A stretch of DNA of 64,000 nucleotides from Albidovulum sp. bin36 (GCA_002238565.1 MPMP01000019.1:1-64000), one strand, 5' to 3'. Numbered from the stretch's first letter, positions 36,228-46,186 are shown. The notes: a model not told the origin generated them from the letters alone. Numbers and translations: made by a program.

Positions 36228-37616
36228 TCACTTCGAAAGCAACTCGGGAAGAGCGGAAAAAACGGCTCTGGCGGCTTGTCCGACGCCGCCTTTCGGGCGA
36301 CCCGGCGCGCTGCTCGGCTGCCAGCCGAAAATGTCGAAATGCAGAAATCGTTTCGCGCGGGTCGAGAATCTAGCGAGAAACAGCGCGGCGGTTACGGATC
36401 CGGCGAAACCGGTCTCGGCGGCGTTGGCGAGGTCCGCCACCTCCGGCTCGATCATTTTTTCATAGGGAGCCCACAGAGGCATTCGCCAAACGGGATCGCT
36501 TGCCGATACCGAGGCTTTTTCAAGGCATGCCGCCAGGCTGTCGCTACGGGTATAATAGGGCGCGATGTCAGGTCCGAGCGCGACGCGGGCGGCCCCGGTC
36601 AGCGTGGCCATGGAGATGATCAAATCGGGTTCGCTTTCATCCGCGAGGGCGATGGCATCGGCCAGAACCAGCCGGCCTTCGGCATCGGTATTCGCGATTT
36701 CGACCGTCACTCCCTTGCGCGAATTCAATATGTCGCCCGGCCGGAACGCTCCTGCGGATACGGAATTTTCCACGGCCGGCACGAGAAGGCGCAAATTCAC
36801 CGGCAAGCCGTTGGCCATTATCATTTGCGCCAGTCCCATGGCCGCCGCCGCGCCGCCCATGTCTTTCTTCATCAGGCGCATCGACCCGCCCGTTTTGACA
36901 TTCAGGCCGCCGGTGTCGAAGCAAACGCCTTTTCCCACCAGCGCGACCGACGGGTCGTTTTTTCGGCCCCAGGCCAGGTCCAGCAGCCGAGGCTTCCGAT
37001 CGGAGGCTCGACCGACCGCGTGTATCAAAGGAAAGTCTTCGCGAAGCGGGCCGCTGTCCCTGACAACCTCGACTCGAGCGCCGAATTCGCCGGCCAGATC
37101 TATAAATTTCGCTTCCAGCTCGCCGGGGCCCATGTCGGATGCAGGCGTATTGATCAAGTCGCGCGTCAAAAACTCGGCCGCCGCGATGCTTTCGATTCGC
37201 GCCGCATCGATGCCGCTCGGCGCGACGAGCCCTGCACGCTCCGAGGAAGCGCGTTTCTTGTACCGGTCGAACCGGTACTGGCCAAGCAATGCCGCAAGCG
37301 CTATTTCATCGCGTTCGCCCGGCGGGATTTCACCGGCGATCTTGTAAACGCCTTTCGGCAATTTCCCCAGAATATCGGCAAAGTGGAACCGCCCGGCCGC
37401 TCGGGACTCGCGGCTCCCCCAGCCTGCGAGAACGCCGCTGATTGCGCCGTTCGAATCGGGAAGAATCAGTATTTGGCCCAGCTCGCCGCCGAAATCATTG
37501 CCCCGCGTCCAGGCAGCCGAAAACTCCGGGCTGCTCGTCCATTCCTCGATTCCGGCGCTTTCGACGAGATGTATCGCCGTAGCATCGTCGGTATCCGGCG
37601 CAAATCCAGGTCTCAT
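36228..37616 (-). CDS. M17 leucyl aminopeptidase
   Basis: A 462-residue cytosolic zinc/manganese aminopeptidase. The metal-binding and catalytic motifs are intact: VGKGVCFDTGGLN, the MKKDMGGAAAAMG segment and the signature NTDAEGRLVLADA. The N-terminal domain is shorter and more divergent than PepA. The enzyme removes N-terminal Leu-like residues in peptide turnover. It precedes the NlpC/P60 gene by ten bases, forming a likely operon for degrading cell-wall peptides; 37617-37899 holds only hypothetical short frames. Confidence 0.95.
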   Translation of the reverse strand: MRPGFAPDTDDATAIHLVESAGIEEWTSSPEFSAAWTRGNDFGGELGQILILPDSNGAISGVLAGWGSRESRAAGRFHFADILGKLPKGVYKIAGEIPPGERDEIALAALLGQYRFDRYKKRASSERAGLVAPSGIDAARIESIAAAEFLTRDLINTPASDMGPGELEAKFIDLAGEFGARVEVVRDSGPLREDFPLIHAVGRASDRKPRLLDLAWGRKNDPSVALVGKGVCFDTGGLNVKTGGSMRLMKKDMGGAAAAMGLAQMIMANGLPVNLRLLVPAVENSVSAGAFRPGDILNSRKGVTVEIANTDAEGRLVLADAIALADESEPDLIISMATLTGAARVALGPDIAPYYTRSDSLAACLEKASVSASDPVWRMPLWAPYEKMIEPEVADLANAAETGFAGSVTAALFLARFSTRAKRFLHFDIFGWQPSSAPGRPKGGVGQAARAVFSALPELLSK

Positions 37617-37899
37617 CGGCTATCCGGTCGCTTTCGGCAGCCGAACGCCGAGCGAATAGCCGCCTTCGATATTTATTGCAGTTTCGGCTTCCATTCGCGC
37701 GCCGAGAGCAATGCCGGCAAGCCGCCGCCGAAGCATCGCGCGCCTAAAACAGGAAACGCCTCTAGCGGCGAGCCGGACAGGCGGCGAATTTTTTAGTTCG
37801 GGCGGCACGACTCGAATCGCGTCCGCTTGCCCCGCCGGCCAGGCGGGGCAAGCTTCCAGTCTTTTTGCAGCGGCGGTTTCGCTCGCTTGCATTCAAGCT

Positions 37900-39507
37900 C
37901 TACTTTCTCGCAATTCGTCCGTCCGTATACGGTACGTACGGGCTATTCGCCGCCAGGTAGCCAGCCACGACTTCTTCAAGATTGGGCCCGTAGTCGTATG
38001 CGTTTTCGGCATCGGCGAACATCTTGTAGCCGTCCCCGCCTTGCCGGACATAATTGTTCGTAACAACCGAGTAAACCGCCTCGGGGTCGATACCAACCCA
38101 CTCTCCGCCGCTCATAACGAGCACGTCCTGGATTCGGCCTTCGTTCGGCGCGACGGAAAGGTCCCAAGTGTACTGCAGGCCGGACACTTGCGGAAACCTG
38201 CCCTTTACCTCTTCGACCTGGCTAACGCCGTTCTCGAGCGCATCGATAATCGTTTGGCCCGTGGCCTCGAACGTGGCCAACGTATTCTGGAATGGCAGGA
38301 CGCCCAAAACGTCTCCCATCGTAATTTCGCCCCCGTTAAACGATGCGCGCAAGCCGCCGCCGTTCTGAATCGCGATGACGGCACCCTGGTCGCTTACGCT
38401 TTCCAGCATCGCATCGGCCACGAGATTGCCCATGGCGCACTCTTCGACCCGGCAGACGGACCTGTCGCCCTGTACCATTGACTCCGCGGATGCGACGACG
38501 CGGGATTTCAGCTCTTCGATGGGACCGGCCAATTCCGCGACTCTGGCGACGATGTCGGGGCTGGGTTCAACCGAAGCGTCCAATACCAGCGTATCTCCTT
38601 CAGCGCCGAGCAACGCGCCGTCGGCATCGAATTCAAGAACTAGATGACCGACATACTTCGAGTACGCGAACGCTTGTACGATTGGAACGGAATTGCCGCC
38701 GGGGCCGTCGACCCAAGTCGGATACTGCCCGGCGGCGTCGGGATCCGTCGCCGAAAGATAAGTGTGCGAATGCCCGCCCACGACCGCGTCCAACCCGGCG
38801 ACCGAGGCCGCGATTCTCATGTCCGCGGGCAGACCCACGTGAGTAAGGGCGATAATCTTGTTGACGCCGGCCGCTTCGAGCGCCGCGACATCCTCGGTCA
38901 AGCTAGTGATTTCGTCATGGAACACGACATTGGGGCCGGGCGAAGAAGTCTCGTTGGTGTCGGTTGCCACGGCCGAGACAATGCCGATTTTTTCGCCGCC
39001 AACTTCTAGAACGACATGGTCCATTATTCGCTCTCGCAGCAATTCGGATCCGCTTAGATCCAGATTGCCGGAAACTACGGGAAAACTGACTTTGTCGATG
39101 AATTCCGCCAGAGCCGGCGGACCGTCGTCGAATTCGTGGTTGCCCACGGCCATCGCGTCGAAACCGATTTTTTCCATGAATTCGGCTTCCGCGGCGCCCT
39201 TGTAGGTCGTATACATCAGCGATCCCTGAAACTGGTCGCCGGCATCCAGAACGATATAGTTTTCTCCGGCCGCCGACAGGGAGTCTCTAAGCTCCGCGAT
39301 CTTGGTCGCTACGCGCGCAACGCCTCCGAAGCACTTGCCCTCGGCTTCGGATTCGCTGTCGCAGGTGCCGTTGAAGCGCGAAATCGACTCTATCCTGCTG
39401 TGCAGATCATTGATGTGGATAACGTTTAGCTTGAACTCGGCCGCCGCCGACTGGGCCGATAGCGCCAGCGCGGCCGTCGCAACAGTAATTTGAGCAATAT
39501 ATCGCAT
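37900..39507 (-). CDS. secreted 5'-nucleotidase / UshA-type metallophosphatase
   Basis: A 535-residue protein with a Sec signal peptide (IAQITVATAALALSAQSAAA). The metallophosphatase domain has NVIHINDLHSR, VLDAGDQFQGS, GNHEFDDGP, THVGLPADMR and GGHSHTYLS; the C-terminal 5'-nucleotidase domain has AIQNGGGLRASFNGGEITMG. This pair removes phosphate from nucleotides or nucleotide sugars in the periplasm. The five-metal-ligand blocks are complete. It stands alone, 91 bases from asd in the same direction. Confidence 0.95.
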   Translation of the reverse strand: MRYIAQITVATAALALSAQSAAAEFKLNVIHINDLHSRIESISRFNGTCDSESEAEGKCFGGVARVATKIAELRDSLSAAGENYIVLDAGDQFQGSLMYTTYKGAAEAEFMEKIGFDAMAVGNHEFDDGPPALAEFIDKVSFPVVSGNLDLSGSELLRERIMDHVVLEVGGEKIGIVSAVATDTNETSSPGPNVVFHDEITSLTEDVAALEAAGVNKIIALTHVGLPADMRIAASVAGLDAVVGGHSHTYLSATDPDAAGQYPTWVDGPGGNSVPIVQAFAYSKYVGHLVLEFDADGALLGAEGDTLVLDASVEPSPDIVARVAELAGPIEELKSRVVASAESMVQGDRSVCRVEECAMGNLVADAMLESVSDQGAVIAIQNGGGLRASFNGGEITMGDVLGVLPFQNTLATFEATGQTIIDALENGVSQVEEVKGRFPQVSGLQYTWDLSVAPNEGRIQDVLVMSGGEWVGIDPEAVYSVVTNNYVRQGGDGYKMFADAENAYDYGPNLEEVVAGYLAANSPYVPYTDGRIARK

Positions 39508-39598
39508 GTTGGTCCTCCTGCGATTGGATTGCCGAGCGCCTACGGGCCGGCAAACGGTTTTTTGATTCGGCTCGGTTCCGATCCCGACTTCCAGCCGG

Positions 39599-40621
39599 TC
39601 AGCCTTGCCTAAGAATGCGGCGACCGAACAGTTCAGCTATCTGAACAGCGTTCAGCGCGGCGCCTTTCCTCAAATTGTCGGACACGCACCATAGGTTCAA
39701 TCCATTGGCGATCGTATCGTCCGCGCGTATCCGGCTGATGAACGTCGCGTATTCGCCTACGCAGTCCCGCGGGGTCACGTAACCACCGTCCTTTCGCTCG
39801 TCGACGACCATTATCCCGGGCGCCTCGCGCAATATGTCTCGTGCCTCCTCGGCGCCCAGCGGCTCTTCGAATTCAATGTTTAGCGCCTCCGAATGGCCGA
39901 AGAACACCGGCACCCTTACGCAAGTCGCTGAAACTTCGATCGACGGATCCAGGATTTTCTTGGTTTCAGCCGCCATTTTCCATTCTTCGCGCGTCGAGCC
40001 GTCTTCCAGAAAGGAATCTATGTGAGGGATAACATTGAATGCTATCAATTTGGGGTAAACTTTCGGCTCGACCGTCTGGTCCTGCGCAAAAATCGCTTTG
40101 GTTTGCTCGAACAGTTCGTCCATCGCCGCCTTGCCCGAACCTGAAACCGACTGGTACGTCGACACCACGACCCTTTTGATGCGGGCTCTGTCGTGAAGCG
40201 GCTTCAATGCGACGACCATCTGCGCCGTGGAGCAATTCGGGTTCGCGATTATGTTCCGGTTTCTAAAATGCTCTATGCTGTCCGGGTTGACTTCCGGAAC
40301 GATTAGCGGAACGTCCGGCTCGTATCGAAACAGGGATGAATTGTCGATGACGGTGCACCCCGCCTCGGCCGCCCTCGGCGCATGCGTCCGAGTAGCTGCG
40401 GAGCCGACGGCAAATAAAGCGAAGTCCCAGCCATCGAAGTCGAAGCCGTCCAAGTCTTCGGTGTAAAAAGTGCGGCTCCCGAACTCGACATCCGTTCCGA
40501 TCGACCTACTCGATGCCAGCGCTGCAATCTCGTCGACGGGGAATCGACGCTCATGCAGTATATTGAGCATTTCGCGGCCAACATTACCCGTCGCGCCTGC
40601 GACCGCAATTCTGTATCCCAT
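39599..40621 (-). CDS. asd: aspartate-semialdehyde dehydrogenase
   Basis: A 340-residue NADPH enzyme that reduces aspartyl phosphate to aspartate semialdehyde, the branch point for lysine, DAP, methionine and threonine. It has the N-terminal nucleotide loop VAGATGNVGREMLNIL, the catalytic Cys in NPNCSTAQMV, QSVSGSGKAAMDEL and the His in RVPVFFGHSEALNIE. Length is normal. It is downstream of the tRNA gene and leuB on the same strand, matching the leuB-asd linkage in many alphaproteobacteria. Confidence 0.97.
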   Translation of the reverse strand: MGYRIAVAGATGNVGREMLNILHERRFPVDEIAALASSRSIGTDVEFGSRTFYTEDLDGFDFDGWDFALFAVGSAATRTHAPRAAEAGCTVIDNSSLFRYEPDVPLIVPEVNPDSIEHFRNRNIIANPNCSTAQMVVALKPLHDRARIKRVVVSTYQSVSGSGKAAMDELFEQTKAIFAQDQTVEPKVYPKLIAFNVIPHIDSFLEDGSTREEWKMAAETKKILDPSIEVSATCVRVPVFFGHSEALNIEFEEPLGAEEARDILREAPGIMVVDERKDGGYVTPRDCVGEYATFISRIRADDTIANGLNLWCVSDNLRKGAALNAVQIAELFGRRILRQG

Positions 40622-40760
40622 GACTTCCTCAAAATCGCGCGGCGATTCGCGCTTTTCGATTTTCTATCGCCTATCTAATCGAATCTTCAAAATTTTCAGC
40701 GCGCATAGTACTAAAGAATCGTGTCACAGATGCGACACTTTCGGATTCGGCGGGAAAATT

Positions 40761-40837
40761 TGGTCGGAGTGAGAGGATTTGAACCTCCGGCCCCTGCCTC
40801 CCGAAGACAGTGCTCTACCAGGCTGAGCTACACTCCG
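40761..40837 (-). tRNA. tRNA-Pro (anticodon CGG)
   Basis: A 77-nt minus-strand cloverleaf. The acceptor CGGAGTG pairs with CACTCCG, followed by discriminator A and an encoded CCA (the + strand TGG at 40761-40763). The D arm is GCTC/GAGC, the anticodon stem CTGTC/GGCAG encloses the loop TTCGGGA, and the T arm carries TTCAAAT. The anticodon CGG reads CCG proline codons, which the high-GC genes here use often. It sits between asd and leuB. Confidence 0.95.
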
Positions 40838-41318
40838 AAATTTTCGTAACCTGCAATATCCATGCAAAATCAAAAATGCAAGCGTTCAAGGGCATCGGCA
40901 TCAGGGCGTCGCGCACCGCTTTAACTCTTGAGCAGTTCAACTCGAAGCGCCGTTTCGCGATGCTTTCGAGGTCGCTTTCCGCGATCCCGATCGACCCGCG
41001 GCCGAGGCTGCCTACGCGGCGTTCCAAGCTCACGAGCCCGTTTTCGGCAGCTTGAAGCCATCGTCCCGGCTGCTGCAAGAAAAGCGGCAGCCGCTGGTCG
41101 GTCGCGGGCGCGGACGGCTTTTCGATGCTGCAAGCTGAACAACCGAATCCCGGCCTTTTTCCAGTGGCGAGCGGCGGCTTTGTCGTGAATCTTGATCCGC
41201 CGCGGTCATTGACCTGCCGAGATCGAATTGCGACCCACTGAAATAGTCCCGGCGGATAGGCGCCGCAGTCCGCGCAAGCCGGGAATAGCGCGCCGAGCGC
41301 GCCTGAACGGCCGCCGTC
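40838..41318. other. intergenic between tRNA-Pro and leuB, no gene
   Basis: These 481 bases hold the upstream region of the tRNA gene and the downstream end of leuB. Short open frames on both strands look like shadow sequence. No factor-independent terminator with a U-tract was found. A weak tRNA promoter (TTGAAC/TATTGC-like on the minus strand) cannot be called with confidence. Confidence 0.5.
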
Positions 41319-42434
41319 CTATGCGCCTAGCGATTCGTCGAGCGCGTCGATAATCGCGCCGCCTACTTCCGTCGTGGATGCCGGCTCGGAATTTTCGACC
41401 TGCAGCAGGTCGGCGGTTCGAATGCCCTTCGCCAGAACGCTTTCAACGGCGTTCTCGATTCGGGTCGCTTCGTCCCCCTCGTCGAAGGAATACCTGAGCG
41501 CCATGGCCAGGGACAGCACGCACGCGCAGGGATTCGCCTTCCCCTGCCCAGCTATGTCGGGCGCGGAGCCGTGAACAGGTTCGTACATCGCCTTCGGCCT
41601 TCCATTTTCGCCGGCTTCGCCGAGCGAAGCCGATGGAAGCATTCCCAGCGACCCCGTTAGCATCGCCGCCGTGTCGGACAATATATCGCCGAAAAGATTG
41701 TCGGTTACGATCACGTCGAATTGCTTGGGCCACCTTACAAGCTGCATGGAGCCCGCATCCGCATACATGTGCGACAGTTCTATGTCCGGGTATTCTCTTT
41801 CGCCGACCCACTGAACCTCTTCGCGCCACAGAATACCCGACTCCATTACGTTCGCCTTTTCCATCGAGCACAGTTTTCCGCCGCGCCGTTTCGCCAATTC
41901 GAATGCCGAACGCGCGACTCGGCGGATCTCGCCTGTCGTATATCTCTGGGTGTTTACGCCTATGCGCCCGCCCTCGTTGTCGTCGATAATTCCCCGAGGC
42001 TCGCCGAAGTAGACTCCGGATGTCAGTTCCCGCACGATGAGAATGTCCAGTCCGGCAACGACCTCCCTTTTCAGGGAGGAAAAATCCGCAAGCGCATCGA
42101 AGCAGATCGCGGGGCGCAGATTCGAGTAGAGGTCCATCTCTTTGCGAAGGCGCAGCAAACCGCGCTCCGGCTTGACCGCGAAATCCAAATCGTCGTACTC
42201 CGGGCCTCCGACCGCGCCGAGCAGAACCGCATCGGCCGCAAGCGCTTTGGACATCGTATCGTCGTGCAGCGGGACTCCGTGGGCGTCGTAGGCGGCCCCG
42301 CCGACCAAATCCTCGGTTATTTCGAACGCCATTCCGCGTTTCGATTCGAACCACCGGATCACTTTCGCAACTTCGGCCATGACTTCGGGGCCGATGCCGT
42401 CGCCGGGAAGAACCAGCAATTTATATGCGCCCAT
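41319..42434 (-). CDS. leuB: 3-isopropylmalate dehydrogenase
   Basis: A 371-residue leucine-pathway enzyme that oxidatively decarboxylates 3-isopropylmalate. It has [14 protein letters not shown] at the start, [14 protein letters not shown], the catalytic Tyr in [10 protein letters not shown], Lys/Asp metal residues in [20 protein letters not shown] and the closing [21 protein letters not shown] 42434 follows GGAGG seven bases upstream, a strong site; the upstream extension to 42458 lacks one. leuC and leuD lie about 10 kb away, so the pathway is split. Confidence 0.97.
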   Translation of the reverse strand: MGAYKLLVLPGDGIGPEVMAEVAKVIRWFESKRGMAFEITEDLVGGAAYDAHGVPLHDDTMSKALAADAVLLGAVGGPEYDDLDFAVKPERGLLRLRKEMDLYSNLRPAICFDALADFSSLKREVVAGLDILIVRELTSGVYFGEPRGIIDDNEGGRIGVNTQRYTTGEIRRVARSAFELAKRRGGKLCSMEKANVMESGILWREEVQWVGEREYPDIELSHMYADAGSMQLVRWPKQFDVIVTDNLFGDILSDTAAMLTGSLGMLPSASLGEAGENGRPKAMYEPVHGSAPDIAGQGKANPCACVLSLAMALRYSFDEGDEATRIENAVESVLAKGIRTADLLQVENSEPASTTEVGGAIIDALDESLGA

Positions 42435-42685
42435 CCGACCGCCTCCGGAATTTGCCAATCTGTAATCCCGCCCGCCTAGTCGCTTGCCGAATTGGGGTCA
42501 AGCTTCCCATGCGAATTTTACCTCCATGCCATTCTCCAGCCAGGCAATGTCCCTGATTACTTCCAGTCGCGCAGCCGCGCGAAGCTCAAGATCCTGCGGT
42601 TTTCGGCTGCTGCGCGCAGGGATGCCATTTCGCGTTCGAATCCGCTACAATGCCGGCGGAAGGGCGATAAAGGGAACGCGGCGCG

Positions 42686-43138
42686 ATGTTCGAAATCAAA
42701 TCCGGCGATCTATTCGGCGACAAATCGGATGCCCTGGTGAATGCGGTAAACTGCCAGGGCAGCATGGACGGAGGAATTGCCAGGCAGTTCAGGATCAGGT
42801 TTCCGGAATACTTCCGCGACTACGCCGACTCGTGCGGGCGCGGCGAAATTCGGCTGGGCGAAGTCGATTTATACGAAATCGGCAATTCCATGCCGCCGTT
42901 TTACATCATCAGTTTTCCGACAATGTTTTTTCCGGCGGCGATGGCCAGGATCGAGGATATCGACAGCGGCCTGTCCGACCTGCGCCGAAAAATCGAGAAT
43001 CGCCGCATTCGGTCGATCGCCATGCCCGCTCTGGGCTGCGGCGTTGGAGGCCTGGAATGGGCCGCCGTGCGCAAAAGCATAGAAGCGGCGCTTTCAGGCA
43101 TGCGCGGTCTGCATGTCTCGCTCTACGAGCCGCGCTGA
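42686..43138 (+). CDS. orphan macro-domain protein (DarG/TARG1-like)
   Basis: A 150-residue single macro domain: ADP-ribose-binding loop DALVNAVNCQGSMDGGIARQ, the middle SFPTMFFPAAMARIEDI and the second loop IAMPALGCGVGGLEW. It most resembles the ADP-ribosyl-hydrolase macro domains of DarG antitoxins and TARG1, but DarG's C-terminal extension and the DNA-ADP-ribosylating toxin DarT are absent from both sides. It may be a stand-alone ADP-ribosyl hydrolase or a solitary antitoxin. AAGGGAA lies nine bases before the ATG. It lies between leuB and the racemase gene, oriented against the latter. Confidence 0.9.
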   Translation: MFEIKSGDLFGDKSDALVNAVNCQGSMDGGIARQFRIRFPEYFRDYADSCGRGEIRLGEVDLYEIGNSMPPFYIISFPTMFFPAAMARIEDIDSGLSDLRRKIENRRIRSIAMPALGCGVGGLEWAAVRKSIEAALSGMRGLHVSLYEPR

Positions 43139-43163
43139 ACGCGGCGGAGATCTAGGCCGCGAT

Positions 43164-43928
43164 TTAGAATCGGATGCTTCCGGACGGTCGAGGCGCCGGG
43201 TCGTCAAGTCGCTGCGGAAACCGGCGCGGAACCAGCGCCGACTGAAACCACGCAATGAAGCCGTAGACCGAAAACACCGGCAGACCGGTCTGCTTTCGGA
43301 TGTCCGCGGCGTAGGGAACCATATTGGTGCATTCGAGAACGATCGCGCCGAGATTCGGGTTTGACCCGACCAAGTCGCCAGCCGCTTCCAGCAAATCGAT
43401 TCTGCATTGCGCAAAGTCGATTTCCGGCAGGTCCCGCACGATTTTTTGCGTAAACTCCCGACCGCCTTCCGTGCCGGCGATCGGCGTCGATTCCGGAACG
43501 CCCGCCGCTTTCAGATGGTCCGCCGATAAATCCGTCTTGGAAATCGTCAGTATGCCCGCCGTCTTGCCTGCAGGCAGCATCGCATTCACAAAGGGAACCT
43601 GCATCAGCGGCGAGGCCGCGACCGGCACGCCCGTCGCATCCTTTATCCGGTCCTGGAACAAGGACAGGTAGCCGCAATTCGTCGTCAGGCCGTCGGCGCC
43701 GTGCGCGACCAGATCCCTGGCAGCTTCGACGAATGCGTCCTCGAGGCCCTCCGCCCTTCGGCGAATCACCCGTTCCGGCGACGCTCCGCGGACGATTCTG
43801 TACTGAACGGGGAACGGCCACGTATTCGCGTTCGCCATGTCGCCGTAGATTCTCGGAAACCTGGTCTCCAGCATCAGTATTCCGACGCTCGCTCCGTAAA
43901 CCGATTTCCCGCCAAATTCCCGTGTCAT
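43164..43928 (-). CDS. aspartate/glutamate racemase-family protein
   Basis: A 254-residue enzyme of the Asp/Glu/hydantoin racemase superfamily. The two catalytic Cys are visible in LTTNCGYLSLFQ and IVLECTNMVPYA, one in each lobe, with the sugar-like binding stretch NANTWPFPVQYR. The substrate is unknown: racemases, maleate isomerases and arylmalonate decarboxylases share this fold. It is divergent from the TPP-enzyme gene with a 202-base promoter region, suggesting a shared regulator or metabolic link. Confidence 0.88.
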   Translation of the reverse strand: MTREFGGKSVYGASVGILMLETRFPRIYGDMANANTWPFPVQYRIVRGASPERVIRRRAEGLEDAFVEAARDLVAHGADGLTTNCGYLSLFQDRIKDATGVPVAASPLMQVPFVNAMLPAGKTAGILTISKTDLSADHLKAAGVPESTPIAGTEGGREFTQKIVRDLPEIDFAQCRIDLLEAAGDLVGSNPNLGAIVLECTNMVPYAADIRKQTGLPVFSVYGFIAWFQSALVPRRFPQRLDDPAPRPSGSIRF

Positions 43929-44130
43929 GCCTTCCTCGGCTCACTTCAGCCAGGCTCGTTCGGCGCGCATAGCCCGAATGCCGAACCGGAGCCTCACTCG
44001 GAGGCAGTCCTTGCCCGATTTTGCGAATTTGTCCATAAGAACGGCGCGCCGGAAGTCGGGTTCCGCCGCCTTGTTGCCGATTGCGGGCGTTGCGGGAGCC
44101 GTTAGGCCCGGGAATCGGGGAGCCTCGATC

Positions 44131-45834
44131 ATGACTGAATTGACGAACAACACATTGAACGGGGCCGAATCCCTTGTGCGCATGCTCGAAGCCTACGACG
44201 TGAAGCACATATTCGGACTTTGCGGCGATACTTCGCTGCCCTTCTACGACGCGCTCTATCGACTTGATCACGGCATATCCCACGTTTTGACGCGCGACGA
44301 GAGAACGGCGGCGTACATGGCCGACGGTTATTCCCGCGTCGCCGGAAAGCCCGGCGTCTGCGAGGGGCCGTCCGGCGGGGGCGCGACCTATATTCTGCCC
44401 GGCTTGATCGAAGCCAGCGAATCCTCCTCCGCGGTCCTCGGAATTACGACGGACATTTCCGTCGCATCCTACGGAAAGTTCCCGCTGACCGAAGTCGATC
44501 AAGCCGCTCTCATGCGACCGCTGACGAAATGGAATACCGTCATCGCTCGCGCGGATCATATACCTCGCATGGTGCGAAAGGCCTTCCGGGCGATGACGAC
44601 CGGGCGACCGGGCGCGGTCCACCTCGGATTGCCATACGATATCCAGTACGATGCCGTAGATCCCTCGGAAATCTGGGCTGAACCGCGCCACGCGACCTAT
44701 CCGGCCTGGAGAGCCGCGCCCGAGCCGGGCGCTGTCGAAGCCGCCGTCGATTCAATTCTGTCGGCCTCCAGCCCCTTGATCGTATGCGGCGGCGGCGGCG
44801 TCGTATCGGGCGCAACGGCCGAACTCGACCGATTCGCGTCGGCATTGGACATACCGGTTGCGACATCGATCTCGGGACAGGGAAGCCTGGCCGACGCGCA
44901 TCCGAACTGCCTAGGCGTCGTCGGCTCGAACGGAGGCACCGATCCCACCTGGGAATTCATGCGGCGATCCGATCTGGTCGTCTTCATGGGCTGCCGAGCG
45001 GGCTCGACGACCACCGCGAGATGGGAAGCGCCCGGGCCATCCGCGAGAATCGTCCATTTCGACAGCGATCCCATGGCCGTCGGCGCGAACTATCCCACGG
45101 AGGTCGCCGTCGTAGCCGACCTGAGGCTCGCGCTAAGCGCAGCGAACCGCTACATAGATTCGCTGCCGGACGGAGTCGGAAAATTCGGCGGAAGCGCGAA
45201 GATCGCCAAGGCCAAGCGAAAAAAGTTCGAAGAGTTCTATCGCTTGGCCGGTTGCGGCGCCAAGCCGATCAGGCCCGAAGCCATCATCGACGCGATGCAG
45301 CGTTCGATACCGGGCGACGCGACGATCGTTTCCGATCCGGGAACATCCTGCCCGTATTTGTCCGCCTACTATCGCCAGGCGAATCCCGGGCGCCATTTCA
45401 TAACGAACAGGGCGCACGGCGCGTTGGGCTACGCGCTCGGCGCCGCTCTGGGCGCCTGGTTCGCCCGCCCCTCCAGGAAGCCGGTCGCGGTTATGGGCGA
45501 CGGATCCTTCGGATTTACATGCGGCGAGCTTGAGACCGTGGTGCGGTCGAAAGCCCCTCTCGCGATCATCGTTTTTTCCAACAGCAGCTTCGGATGGATA
45601 AGGGCCAGCCAGCGCGACGACTGCGGCGGGCGATACCATAACGTGGATTTCGACCGCACCGATCACGCGGCTGTCGCTTCGGACTACGGAATCAAGTCGT
45701 GGCGGGTGGAAGATCCCGCGGATCTGCGAGCAACGATAGGCGAGGCCGTGGAGCACGGCGGCCCGGCGCTCGTCGACATCCTTTGCCAGCCGCTCGAGGA
45801 AGCGAACGCGCCTGTGCGCAGATGGATGGGTTAG
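44131..45834 (+). CDS. TPP-dependent acetolactate-synthase-like enzyme
   Basis: A 567-residue thiamine-diphosphate enzyme of the acetolactate synthase / benzoylformate decarboxylase / oxalyl-CoA family. It has E57 in TRDERTAAYMADGYSRVAG (activates TPP), VCEGPSGGGATY, a central domain with ISGQGSLADAHP and the TPP motif GDGSFGFTCGELETVV with NSSFG. True acetolactate synthase has a different FAD-domain pattern and an ilvN partner, absent here, so this is probably another carboligase or decarboxylase. ATG 44131 follows GGGAG; the longer open frame upstream is non-coding. It is followed by a sugar-type ABC operon. Confidence 0.88.
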   Translation: MTELTNNTLNGAESLVRMLEAYDVKHIFGLCGDTSLPFYDALYRLDHGISHVLTRDERTAAYMADGYSRVAGKPGVCEGPSGGGATYILPGLIEASESSSAVLGITTDISVASYGKFPLTEVDQAALMRPLTKWNTVIARADHIPRMVRKAFRAMTTGRPGAVHLGLPYDIQYDAVDPSEIWAEPRHATYPAWRAAPEPGAVEAAVDSILSASSPLIVCGGGGVVSGATAELDRFASALDIPVATSISGQGSLADAHPNCLGVVGSNGGTDPTWEFMRRSDLVVFMGCRAGSTTTARWEAPGPSARIVHFDSDPMAVGANYPTEVAVVADLRLALSAANRYIDSLPDGVGKFGGSAKIAKAKRKKFEEFYRLAGCGAKPIRPEAIIDAMQRSIPGDATIVSDPGTSCPYLSAYYRQANPGRHFITNRAHGALGYALGAALGAWFARPSRKPVAVMGDGSFGFTCGELETVVRSKAPLAIIVFSNSSFGWIRASQRDDCGGRYHNVDFDRTDHAAVASDYGIKSWRVEDPADLRATIGEAVEHGGPALVDILCQPLEEANAPVRRWMG

Positions 45835-46100
45835 CGGGGGCTTCAATACCTTCCGGCTGTCCGGGCCGACCGCCCCGGCTGCAAGCAATCCGGGCAATTC
45901 TATTGCTCCAGGCGCATCGATAGGAACGAAATTCGCGGACGGCGCGTTTCCGGCGTCCCGTCGGCTGGCGGGAATGCCTCGCGCGCGGCGTCCGGCGAAC
46001 AGGGAATGACATTCGCCGAGACCGCTGCGCGCAGGCGCAGGGCTATTCGATTCCGCCTCGGATCGCCGATCTGCAGCCATTCGCGCGCACGCGCGGATCT

Positions 46101-46129
46101 TTGCAATAAATCGCGGGAGTCGATTTAAT
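46101..46129 (+). promoter_or_regulatory. sigma-70-type promoter of the ABC sugar operon
   Basis: TTGCAA at 46101-46106, a 17-base spacer and TTTAAT at 46124-46129. The same -35 hexamer occurs in the DUF2794 promoter. The predicted start is near 46136, just before an inverted repeat and 50 bases before the binding-protein ATG. Confidence 0.55.
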
Positions 46130-46152
46130 GTTTCGCGGCGATGGGATATACG

Positions 46153-46167
46153 GGACCGAATTGGTCC
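46153..46167 (+). promoter_or_regulatory. inverted repeat, possible repressor operator
   Basis: GGACC at 46153-46157 and GGTCC at 46163-46167 form a 15-bp imperfect palindrome centred near base 46160, about 20 bases downstream of the predicted transcript start. LacI-type operators commonly occupy such positions in sugar-uptake operons. No LacI-family gene is in the window, so the regulator, if any, is elsewhere. Confidence 0.35.
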
Positions 46168-46186
46168 AAATGAGGAGAAAAAACTT

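Noticed and set aside
36036..37796. 586-codon plus-strand frame opposite leucyl aminopeptidase
   Set aside because: Fully antisense to M17 aminopeptidase motifs; no start signal or homology.
43204..44691. 495-codon minus-strand frame across the racemase and TPP genes
   Set aside because: It covers two well-supported genes in another frame and its sequence is Arg/Gly-rich shadow.
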